From the NCBI GenBank assembly GCA_021107345.1, contig JAIOSX010000145.1:1-8402 (forward strand): DNA of 8,402 bases, given 5' to 3'. Below, one piece after another: positions 1 through 5,526 of this stretch. Numbering within the stretch: the stretch's first letter is position 1; the number at the start of each line of letters is the position of its first letter. This stretch comes from Candidatus Aegiribacteria sp. (GTDB lineage Bacteria; Fermentibacterota; Fermentibacteria; Fermentibacterales; Fermentibacteraceae). Both the position numbers and the translations under genes were made by a program. The notes beneath the pieces were generated by a model, which saw nothing but the letters and a program-made list of their open reading frames with translations, ran no database searches and was not told the origin of the DNA.

Positions 1-38
1 ATAATCCTTTCTATTAGGTCGCTTTTATTTCATTCAGG

Positions 39-128
39 TCATATCCGGACTTCTTCCCTGTAAGTATTTCTTACGATGAACTGAAATATCGTATTGCACC
101 GCCTGCATAGGTATTCATAGATAGGCAT
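39..128 (-). CDS. Short FmdB-like zinc-ribbon ORF, probably truncated
   Basis: This 29-codon ORF begins MPIYEYLCRRCNTIFQF and ends at a TGA. The MPxYEYxCxxC opening is the hallmark of the FmdB/CxxC_CXXC_SSSS family of small putative regulatory zinc ribbons. Its start overlaps the pdxT stop (TAATG on the minus strand), so it would be translationally coupled as the last gene of the pdx operon. Only the first zinc knuckle (Cys8, Cys11) is present. Family members normally carry a second CxxC some 15-20 residues later. I read the other two frames to the window edge and found no second CxxC, so a single frameshift does not rescue it. It is therefore probably a truncated remnant, or less likely a genuine one-knuckle miniprotein. 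Metal binding as a monomer is doubtful. The AGAAAGGA sequence at about 4-11 could be the ribosome binding site of a further gene beyond the window edge (inference). Confidence 0.55.
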   Translation of the reverse strand: MPIYEYLCRRCNTIFQFIVRNTYREEVRI

Positions 129-724
129 TATCCGCTCACTTTCAATATTCCCTGACTTTCAAGAAAGAGCCTGTGTATCCTGCTGTCGGGGGTCAATTCC
201 GGATGGAACGATGACAGCCATAGATTGCCCTGCCTCAACAGGACCGGACCATCTTTCACCCGGCTCAGAACTTCAACCTTATCGGACAGAGGCAGCAGGA
301 GGGGAGCTCTGATAAATACTCCTTTGAAACATTCAGCAAGGCCGGCCACATTGATGGTCTCTACGAAACTGCTTGTCTGGCGGCCAAAATAATTACGGAC
401 GGCTCTAACATCGGCAAGCCGAAGACTGTTCTGGCTTACTTCATGCTCTTTTTCATCGACCTCCTTTGAAAGAAGCACAGCTCCAGCGCATGTGCCGAAG
501 ATGGGAAATCCATCCTTTCCCATCGCTCTTAGAGGTTGAATAAGCTTCCATCTGTTCATGAGTGAGATGAGAGTGGTCGATTCTCCACCGGGAAGAATGA
601 GGGCCGAAATGGATTCCAGCTCATCCGGAGTTCGAATCTCCTTAACTTCACATCCCAGTTTAATAAGAATTGAGATGTGTTCTGCTACACCGCCCTGAAG
701 GGCAAGAACTCCTACGGCAGCCAA
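128..724 (-). CDS. pdxT: PLP synthase glutaminase subunit PdxT
   Basis: This is the class I glutamine amidotransferase subunit of the R5P-dependent pyridoxal 5'-phosphate synthase. It hydrolyses glutamine and channels ammonia to PdxS. At 198 residues it has the normal family length. Visible signatures are the opening GVLALQGG, the oxyanion-region motif GGEST (46-50), the nucleophile Cys79 in GTCAGAVL, RNYFGRQ (110-116), and the catalytic His174/Glu176 in SFHPEL. The start is a TTG at 724, giving MAAVGVLALQGG; no ATG is available upstream of the conserved strand. There is no well-placed Shine-Dalgarno sequence, only an AGGGG about 14 nt upstream. The gap to the pdxS stop is just 3 nt, so translation probably depends on coupling to pdxS. 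The cytosolic PdxS12-PdxT12 complex is known for the family. All catalytic residues are intact. Confidence 0.97.
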   Translation of the reverse strand: MAAVGVLALQGGVAEHISILIKLGCEVKEIRTPDELESISALILPGGESTTLISLMNRWKLIQPLRAMGKDGFPIFGTCAGAVLLSKEVDEKEHEVSQNSLRLADVRAVRNYFGRQTSSFVETINVAGLAECFKGVFIRAPLLLPLSDKVEVLSRVKDGPVLLRQGNLWLSSFHPELTPDSRIHRLFLESQGILKVSG

Positions 725-727
725 GGT

Positions 728-1621
728 TTACCAGCCCCTGCGAGCCATTCGTTCTTCATCGGACAGTGTGGATATGTTTATTCCCACCATTGCTTCGCCA
801 AGGTTCCTGGAGACTTCGACAAGCACTTCGGGCGAATCGAACCTGCTTACAGCTTCGACTATGGCTTTTGCCCGTTTCTCAGGATTTCCGCTTTTGAAGA
901 TTCCGCTGCCAACGAAAACCCCGTCCAGACCAAGCTGCATCATCAATGCAGCATCAGCGGGTGTAGCTATTCCTCCGGCTGCGAAATTCACAACCGGGAG
1001 ACACCCGTTTTCATGGACGTATCTTACAAGGTCATACGGAGCGCCCATTTCCTTCGCAATTGTCATCAGTTCCTCAATCGGTGTAACCTTGAGTATCCTG
1101 ATGGCTCCTACTACAGCTCTGGCATGCCTGACAGCTTCGACTACATTGCCCGTACCGGCTTCTCCTTTGGTACGTATCATTGCAGCACCTTCGCCTATCC
1201 GTCTTAAGGCTTCTCCCAGATTGGTCGCACCACATACGAAAGGTATGCTGAATTCGTGCTTGTTTACATGGTTCTTTTCATCGGCAGGTGTAAGTACCTC
1301 GGATTCGTCGATGTAATCTATTTCCATTGATTCAAGGATCTGAGCTTCGACGAAGTGTCCTATTCTGCATTTTGCCATGACAGGTATATCAACCTGTTCC
1401 TGAATGCTTCTTATCATATCTGGGTCGGACATTCTGGCCACACCACCCTGAGAGCGAATGTCAGCGGGTACTCGCTCCAGAGCCATTACAGCCACAGCTC
1501 CTGCTTCCTGTGCGATTTGCGCATGTTCCGGAGTGACAACATCCATTATCACTCCGCCCTTAAGCATCTGAGCGAGTCCTTTCTTTGCTTCCCAGGTTCC
1601 TACTTTTCTCGAGTTTTTCAT
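728..1621 (-). CDS. pdxS: PLP synthase subunit PdxS (Pdx1)
   Basis: This is the synthase subunit of the deoxyxylulose-phosphate-independent vitamin B6 pathway. It builds pyridoxal 5'-phosphate from ribose 5-phosphate, glyceraldehyde 3-phosphate and PdxT-derived ammonia. The full-length 297-residue TIM barrel shows all family landmarks: MDVVTPEHA with Asp27, [10 protein letters not shown] (48-56), MAKCRIGHF with the Schiff-base Lys84, [13 protein letters not shown] (103-115), TKGEAGTGN with Lys152, [13 protein letters not shown] (212-224) and VGSGIFKS (237-244). The ATG at 1621 has a good Shine-Dalgarno sequence (GAGGA at 1628-1632, 6-nt spacer) lying inside the upstream gene, whose TGA overlaps the start as ATGA. 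pdxT follows 3 nt after the stop. The pathway is typical of many bacteria, archaea and plants and replaces the PdxA/PdxJ route. Nothing suggests loss of function. Confidence 0.98.
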   Translation of the reverse strand: MKNSRKVGTWEAKKGLAQMLKGGVIMDVVTPEHAQIAQEAGAVAVMALERVPADIRSQGGVARMSDPDMIRSIQEQVDIPVMAKCRIGHFVEAQILESMEIDYIDESEVLTPADEKNHVNKHEFSIPFVCGATNLGEALRRIGEGAAMIRTKGEAGTGNVVEAVRHARAVVGAIRILKVTPIEELMTIAKEMGAPYDLVRYVHENGCLPVVNFAAGGIATPADAALMMQLGLDGVFVGSGIFKSGNPEKRAKAIVEAVSRFDSPEVLVEVSRNLGEAMVGINISTLSDEERMARRGW

Positions 1622-2097
1622 TGATTTTCCTCTTCCGTAAATAATTCAAAAAATTCCATTTCATCAGTTCGCCATAGAGAATCAGCTATCAGAAGTCTGT
1701 TCTCAAGTTCGATACATACGGAACATTCAGGTACAACTGTCAGGTGATAGGTCCTCTGAATATCCGAAAAGACTTCCAGGTATTCCCTGGATGAATTGAG
1801 ATATGATGACCATACCTCTGCAATGCTGTCCGAGAACACAGAGCCGAGGGCTTCCGCTTCATTAATAGCTGCGTCAGCCCTTAGCCAGGCAAGATCCAGA
1901 ACCCACAGCCTTACAGGAGTATCCAGATAGACAGGGCACTCTGGTACAGCTTCGAGGTATGCATCAAGAAGACCCGAGATCTCGCGATCAAAGTTCACTA
2001 TAAACTGCATGACATGAGTTTCGGGAATACCGGTCTCTGCAGTATTTCCTGCAACGGGCATAAGCACAGAAATCAGGACGGATAGTATTATTTTCAT
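1618..2097 (-). CDS. Putative secreted protein of unknown function, first gene of pdx operon
   Basis: The 159-residue product matches no family I recognise. Residues 1-20 look like a signal peptide: Lys2, a hydrophobic run [14 protein letters not shown], and an NTA|ET cleavage candidate near residue 20. The mature part is acidic, with three cysteines. It contains what looks like an internal duplication: VPEC at 51-54 and again at 122-125, each followed by a similar V-x(7)-RL-x(3)-D-x(2)-W spacing, about 71 residues apart. The stop overlaps the pdxS start (ATGA), so the gene is transcriptionally and translationally coupled to PLP synthase. A strong promoter sits immediately upstream (TTGAAA, 17 nt, TATATT) with its predicted start only about 3 nt before the ATG, and there is no Shine-Dalgarno sequence. 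The message may therefore be leaderless. A role in B6 metabolism is unproven; it may simply share the promoter. Confidence 0.8.
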   Translation of the reverse strand: MKIILSVLISVLMPVAGNTAETGIPETHVMQFIVNFDREISGLLDAYLEAVPECPVYLDTPVRLWVLDLAWLRADAAINEAEALGSVFSDSIAEVWSSYLNSSREYLEVFSDIQRTYHLTVVPECSVCIELENRLLIADSLWRTDEMEFFELFTEEENQ

Positions 2098-2106
2098 AGT
2101 AATGCA

Positions 2107-2135
2107 AATATAGGAGTTTTACGGGTGAGTTTCAA
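2107..2135 (-). promoter_or_regulatory. Promoter of the secreted-protein/pdxS/pdxT operon
   Basis: On the minus strand, TTGAAA (2135-2130) is separated by 17 nt from TATATT (2112-2107). The downstream box reads on as TATATTTG, matching both a sigma-70 -10 hexamer and the Bacteroidetes TAnnTTTG element. Expected initiation near 2100 leaves only about 3 nt before the ATG at 2097. Confidence 0.65.
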
Positions 2136-2188
2136 GAATGACAGAACGATTGAGTTCACCTGTATTTAATCCGTAGCGGAAAATGTCA

Positions 2189-2202
2189 GATGCAACGATT
2201 TG
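2189..2202. repeat. Left arm of 14-bp inverted repeat flanking proS
   Basis: GATGCAACGATTTG here is the exact reverse complement of 3535-3548. It lies about 20 nt beyond the proS stop codon. The similarity extends imperfectly outward (TCA on this side, TCT as the reverse complement of the other). No direct target-site duplication is apparent outside the arms. Confidence 0.75.
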
Positions 2203-2222
2203 GGATAATTACAATTCTCTCT

Positions 2223-3449
2223 CTAAATAAGCCAGTATGTATTCTTTGGGCACAAATTTTTTTTCAGTTCATATTGGTTTTTTTCATTATTCTTACTGCT
2301 CACCGTGATTTTAATGGGGCAGCCAATCAAATCCGCATCTGCGAATTTCGCTCCGGGATTGATATCTATCCGGTCGTCCCACAGAACTTCAATGTTCTTT
2401 GAAGCCAGTAACGCATAGAGATTTTCTGATTCGGTCTGTACAACAGAGTCGTTCCCTACAGAAATTATGTGAATTCCATAAGGTGCAACTTCTTTCGGCC
2501 AGATAATACCATTCGAATCATTATTTGTCTCTACAATTGTACCCATTACTCGTGCGGGTCCAATTCCATAACTTCCCATTACTACTGGAATTCGATTGCC
2601 GTTTTCATCATTGAAATACAGTCCTATGGCTTCTGAAAACTTTGTTCCGAGCTTGAATATATTCCCCACTTCGATTGCTTTGTTTTCATGAAAATCATCT
2701 TTTGTCAGACCAAATTCAGCTATCAAATCATCCTGATAGATTTCCTGGTTGACAGCGATTTTCTTATCGTCATTTATATAAATGATATCTTCTCCGTAAT
2801 CACACAGCGTTTGAAATTCATGACTGAACTTACTGAATGTTCCGCCACTCGAATACGTTACATATGTAATTGTACCTATACCAAGCCGATTAAATATTTT
2901 TACATATGCAGATTTAACTACCTCATAATAGTCGTTCAATTCCTCATGTGAACGACAAAATGAATAAAGATCTTTCATGATAAATTCACGTGTTCGCAAT
3001 ATTCCAGATTTTGCTCTGGTTTCATTTCTGAATTTTGTTTGAAACTGATATGGGAATACCGGCAAATCCTTGTAGGACTTTATGAAATTTCTCATCAATT
3101 TTGTAAGTGGCTCTTCATGAGTGGGAGCCAACCCCAACTGACTTCCATTTTTTAATTCGGTTTTGAACCAAACATCCATTTGAGAATCATCCCACCGATT
3201 GGACGCTTTCCAGGTTGCAGGAGCCTGAAGAGCTGTTAACAGAATTTCCTGCCCGCCAATTGCATCGATCTGTTCGCGGATAATATTCATTATTTTGTTC
3301 AATACTCTATACCCTAACGGGAGAAATGAATATGCTCCTGCAATCTCCTTGTTTATGAATCCACTCTGAAGTAATAGCCGAGCATTTAAGCTGACTTCGT
3401 CTTTTGGTAATGTCTTTGAGGTTTTTGTGAACAGTTGTGATTGTCGCAT
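2223..3449 (-). CDS. proS: Prolyl-tRNA synthetase, short CPR-like form without editing domain
   Basis: This class II synthetase charges tRNA-Pro with proline. It opens MRQSQLFTKT and shows GAYSFLPLGYRVL (38-50, motif 1 region), THEEP (110-114), motif 2 FRNETRAKSGILRTREF (140-156), SHEFQT (209-214) and motif 3 GSYGIGPAR (292-300). An anticodon-binding domain follows from about 320 (WDDR 357-360, GAKFADADLIGCP 366-378). At 408 residues it lacks the roughly 180-residue INS editing domain of E. coli-type enzymes; only a short linker (about 218-260) joins motifs 2 and 3. The sequence style is that of Candidate Phyla Radiation (Parcubacteria-like) enzymes. The gene is more AT-rich than its surroundings: 21 of 60 G+C at 2641-2700, against 28 of 60 at 5881-5940. 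No Shine-Dalgarno sequence precedes the ATG. The C-terminus (NLCPKNTYWLI) looks frameshifted at an A8 run (T8 on plus, 2257-2264). Adding one base gives a more natural tail ending LEREL at a TAA at 2209-2211. Horizontal acquisition is inferred. Confidence 0.93.
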   Translation of the reverse strand: MRQSQLFTKTSKTLPKDEVSLNARLLLQSGFINKEIAGAYSFLPLGYRVLNKIMNIIREQIDAIGGQEILLTALQAPATWKASNRWDDSQMDVWFKTELKNGSQLGLAPTHEEPLTKLMRNFIKSYKDLPVFPYQFQTKFRNETRAKSGILRTREFIMKDLYSFCRSHEELNDYYEVVKSAYVKIFNRLGIGTITYVTYSSGGTFSKFSHEFQTLCDYGEDIIYINDDKKIAVNQEIYQDDLIAEFGLTKDDFHENKAIEVGNIFKLGTKFSEAIGLYFNDENGNRIPVVMGSYGIGPARVMGTIVETNNDSNGIIWPKEVAPYGIHIISVGNDSVVQTESENLYALLASKNIEVLWDDRIDINPGAKFADADLIGCPIKITVSSKNNEKNQYELKKNLCPKNTYWLI

Positions 3450-3487
3450 TTCTAAGGCCTAACATCTTTCTGATTTATTGTGTCTTC

Positions 3488-3546
3488 TGCAAACGATTTA
3501 TTCTGAACATAACAGATGAATATAGATCAGTATTCAAATCGTTGCA
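3488..3546. repeat. Imperfect hairpin upstream of proS
   Basis: The arms TGCAAACGATTT (3488-3499) and AAATCGTTGCA (3536-3546) pair with a single extra A on one side. CTGA (3503-3506) and TCAG (3527-3530) extend the stem inside. The right arm is part of the 14-bp inverted repeat copy at 3535-3548, so the left arm is a third, diverged copy of that repeat. In the proS transcript this would be a leader stem-loop. It could equally be a recombination-site-like fold. Confidence 0.5.
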
Positions 3547-3548
3547 TC
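3535..3548. repeat. Right arm of 14-bp inverted repeat flanking proS
   Basis: CAAATCGTTGCATC is the perfect reverse complement of 2189-2202. It lies about 86 nt upstream of the proS start codon. The two arms bracket a 1.36 kb segment containing only proS. Confidence 0.75.
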
Positions 3549-3621
3549 AGAGAGCGTGATGGCTATTGAACTCAAGGGACAGTACAGTGTCAATTCGTTG
3601 TACCAGTCTGTAGAAAGGGTC

Positions 3622-3650
3622 TTTCCAGATAGATAAATGATTTGTAGATT
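3622..3650 (+). promoter_or_regulatory. Weak candidate promoter for the plus-strand hypothetical gene
   Basis: TTTCCA (3622-3627), a 17-nt spacer and TAGATT (3645-3650) each match four of six consensus positions. The predicted start near 3657 falls at the ATG at 3658, the same near-leaderless geometry seen at 2097. The match is weak and could be chance. Confidence 0.2.
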
Positions 3651-3657
3651 AAGATAC

Positions 3658-4068
3658 ATGAGGATTTTACCCGGTCCGGAAATGAGTTCCAGTTTGAAGA
3701 CAATGCTATCTGTGTTGCTGATCGTATCAGTGTCCATCGGAGAAATATGTTTTGATCTTCGATCGATCGGAGTGCCTGCGCATTCCGCATATCTTCAGGA
3801 TAGTATGCTTGTGGTGTCCATCTCAGGTTCGCTGGCTGAGGGAGATTCCCTGCTGAAGTATTACGGAGGTATCTTCTTTGTAGCGGTGGACAGCATCGTA
3901 GCCGGATGGGATGTCTGCGGAATCGCAGTTGAGCTGGATGAGGCTACTCTGGTTTTTCGAGTGTGTGATATGATTCAGCTCTTTGAATGGATATCAGAAA
4001 GCCATGATGATGAAGCCATAGCTGAATGGGTTCTCAATCACACCAGGGTTGTCAGAGATAGCCTATAG
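3658..4068 (+). CDS. Putative exported protein of unknown function
   Basis: This is the only plausible plus-strand gene. The open frame begins with an ATG at 3637, with further in-frame ATGs at 3658 and 3682; none has a clear Shine-Dalgarno sequence. I chose 3658 because it sits 7 nt after a candidate -10 box. The 3682 start would give the most classical signal peptide (MSSSLK, then a hydrophobic run TMLSVLLIVSVSIG). The mature region, about 100 residues, is acidic and has hydrophobic strands (SMLVVSISG, YYGGIFFVAVDSIVAGW, CGIAVELDEATLVFRVCD) followed by a helical end (AIAEWVLNHTRVV). I recognise no family. Its TAG stop adjoins the stop of the convergent sugar-transferase gene within CTATAG, with no terminator between them. 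Length, the signal-like N-terminus and protein-like composition argue for a real gene. It does not lie opposite another gene except for the shared stop. Confidence 0.6.
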   Translation: MRILPGPEMSSSLKTMLSVLLIVSVSIGEICFDLRSIGVPAHSAYLQDSMLVVSISGSLAEGDSLLKYYGGIFFVAVDSIVAGWDVCGIAVELDEATLVFRVCDMIQLFEWISESHDDEAIAEWVLNHTRVVRDSL

Positions 4069-5526
4069 ACCACCCTTGCCAAAAAGTATTACAGGAAAAG
4101 TCTTTAGAATAAGTCTTATATTTATGCCATCCGTTCTGGAAAGGACATATACGAAATCCAGGAACTGGGATTTCTCAAAACCGAGCCTGCTTCTGCCGTA
4201 AACCTGCCATATTCCTGTTAAACCGGGCTTTACTGTGAACCGCTGCTGTAACCATTCACTGGTATAAAATTCCAGTTCATAATCGATACACGGCCGCGGA
4301 CCTACAATGCTCATATCCCCCCTGAGGACATTCCGAATCTGGGGGAGCTCATCTATCGATGTTTTCCTGATAATCCTTCCAATGGGAGTTACGGCTTTAG
4401 TACTAACGGTTTTAAATATTGAGCCGTTCTCTAATTTTGTGGCTGCATCTCCATTAACGTATTTCACGAAATACTTCTTATGTGTACTCTGTTTGTCTTC
4501 GGCATCAACCCGCATTGACCTGAACTTGAAGAAACTGAAGGGTTTTTTCATGTAACCGATCCTGGTCTGCTTGTACAGTATACCACCCGGGCTTGAAAGG
4601 GCGATGGCAGGAATTGTGACAGCAATAACGGGCAGGAAAAGAAGCAGGCCGGTAAGTGCTATCAGAATATCACTTAATCGCCATAGCATCCTGGATATCT
4701 CGGCCCATCCCCCGCAGCAGAATGAAAGAGCTCCGTAACTGCCGATAGATACCCATGGATCGAAGTAGCCAAGCTCAGGGATCCTCCTCGAGTATATTGT
4801 AAATGGAATATCAGCACGCCTTGCAAGCAGTGAGAAACGGGCTATGAAATTGAAATCCTCCTCATCAAAAACCATTATGAACCCTGCTGCTTTTTCGCTT
4901 TCAAGAGTATCCATGCACATTTTGTGCCGTTCATCAGGGTCGTCAGGCATTGCATCGGAATGTATACTGAGGTTAAGAATAGATCTGTAAATCGGTGATT
5001 TAAGCAGGGTCGATCGTATCTTCCCGCAGATATTATCCGAACCGAATATGATCAGGGATATCTTTCCGAATTGCAGGATTCTCAATAACCAGGGGAATAT
5101 CCGAGGTACGATCAACAGCTTCGTTACTATGGTCATTGCAAGCCATAGTATCATCATTATGAAAACGGCCAGCCTGCTGCAGATGAATACACCTGCAGGA
5201 AAGTGTGTAACGAACAGGACAACGATAAAGAATATTGAGATCGTTATCATCATCCTGATTGTTCTGAACATATTCATTGCCTTATTCACCGTTGTTCTGA
5301 CAGCGTACAGGTCTTCCACCATCATGAGCAGTATTTCGGCGATAGCAAAGAATATCCATGTTCCAGCCATTGCGGAGAACGGAGCTGAAGCAGTGTTAAT
5401 TGAACCGAACCTTATTTGAACCGCAAGAAGGATCGAAAGCGCCAGTATCAGGAAATCGCTCACAAGAAGAGCAGAGAAATAAAGTCTGTTCAGATGGCAA
5501 TTACGTCTGAGGGGCAAGTCAGTCAT
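4063..5526 (-). CDS. Polyprenyl-phosphate sugar-1-phosphate transferase (WbaP/EpsE-like)
   Basis: This membrane enzyme would transfer a sugar 1-phosphate from a nucleotide sugar to undecaprenyl phosphate, the first step of O-antigen, capsule or exopolysaccharide repeat-unit assembly. The 487-residue product has four N-terminal hydrophobic segments (about 15-38, 51-70, 93-108, 117-140). A soluble, weakly conserved CoA-binding-like region (about 155-270) follows, then a fifth membrane segment (283-305) and the C-terminal bacterial sugar transferase domain. Motifs are KQTRIG (319-324), KFRSM (334-338), TSIDELPQ with the catalytic Asp392-Glu393 pair, GDMSIVGPRP (403-412) and KPGLTGIWQV (433-442). 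This is the long polyisoprenyl-phosphate hexose-1-phosphate transferase architecture. The start overlaps the aminotransferase stop by 8 nt (ATGACTGA) with only a weak AAAG upstream, so coupling is likely. The transferred sugar cannot be read from sequence. Confidence 0.94.
   Translation of the reverse strand: MTDLPLRRNCHLNRLYFSALLVSDFLILALSILLAVQIRFGSINTASAPFSAMAGTWIFFAIAEILLMMVEDLYAVRTTVNKAMNMFRTIRMMITISIFFIVVLFVTHFPAGVFICSRLAVFIMMILWLAMTIVTKLLIVPRIFPWLLRILQFGKISLIIFGSDNICGKIRSTLLKSPIYRSILNLSIHSDAMPDDPDERHKMCMDTLESEKAAGFIMVFDEEDFNFIARFSLLARRADIPFTIYSRRIPELGYFDPWVSIGSYGALSFCCGGWAEISRMLWRLSDILIALTGLLLFLPVIAVTIPAIALSSPGGILYKQTRIGYMKKPFSFFKFRSMRVDAEDKQSTHKKYFVKYVNGDAATKLENGSIFKTVSTKAVTPIGRIIRKTSIDELPQIRNVLRGDMSIVGPRPCIDYELEFYTSEWLQQRFTVKPGLTGIWQVYGRSRLGFEKSQFLDFVYVLSRTDGINIRLILKTFPVILFGKGGL

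Noticed and set aside
677..1207. Open plus-strand frame of 176 codons opposite pdxS
   Set aside because: It is the antisense shadow of pdxS; composition is Ser/Cys/His/Tyr-rich and not protein-like, and the opposite strand is unambiguous.
3457..3463. GCCTAAC as an integron attC core site
   Set aside because: It fits RYYYAAC, but no GTTRRRY partner lies at attC distance and no integrase is present; kept only as a remark under the hairpin.
3450..3560. Possible T-box leader regulating proS
   Set aside because: No AGGGTGGNACCGCG-like antiterminator sequence and no terminator hairpin before the start codon.
2180..3560. Target-site duplication outside the inverted repeats
   Set aside because: Bases just outside the two arms (AAAATGTCA against AGAGAGCGT) do not match, so no duplication of 2-9 bp can be claimed.
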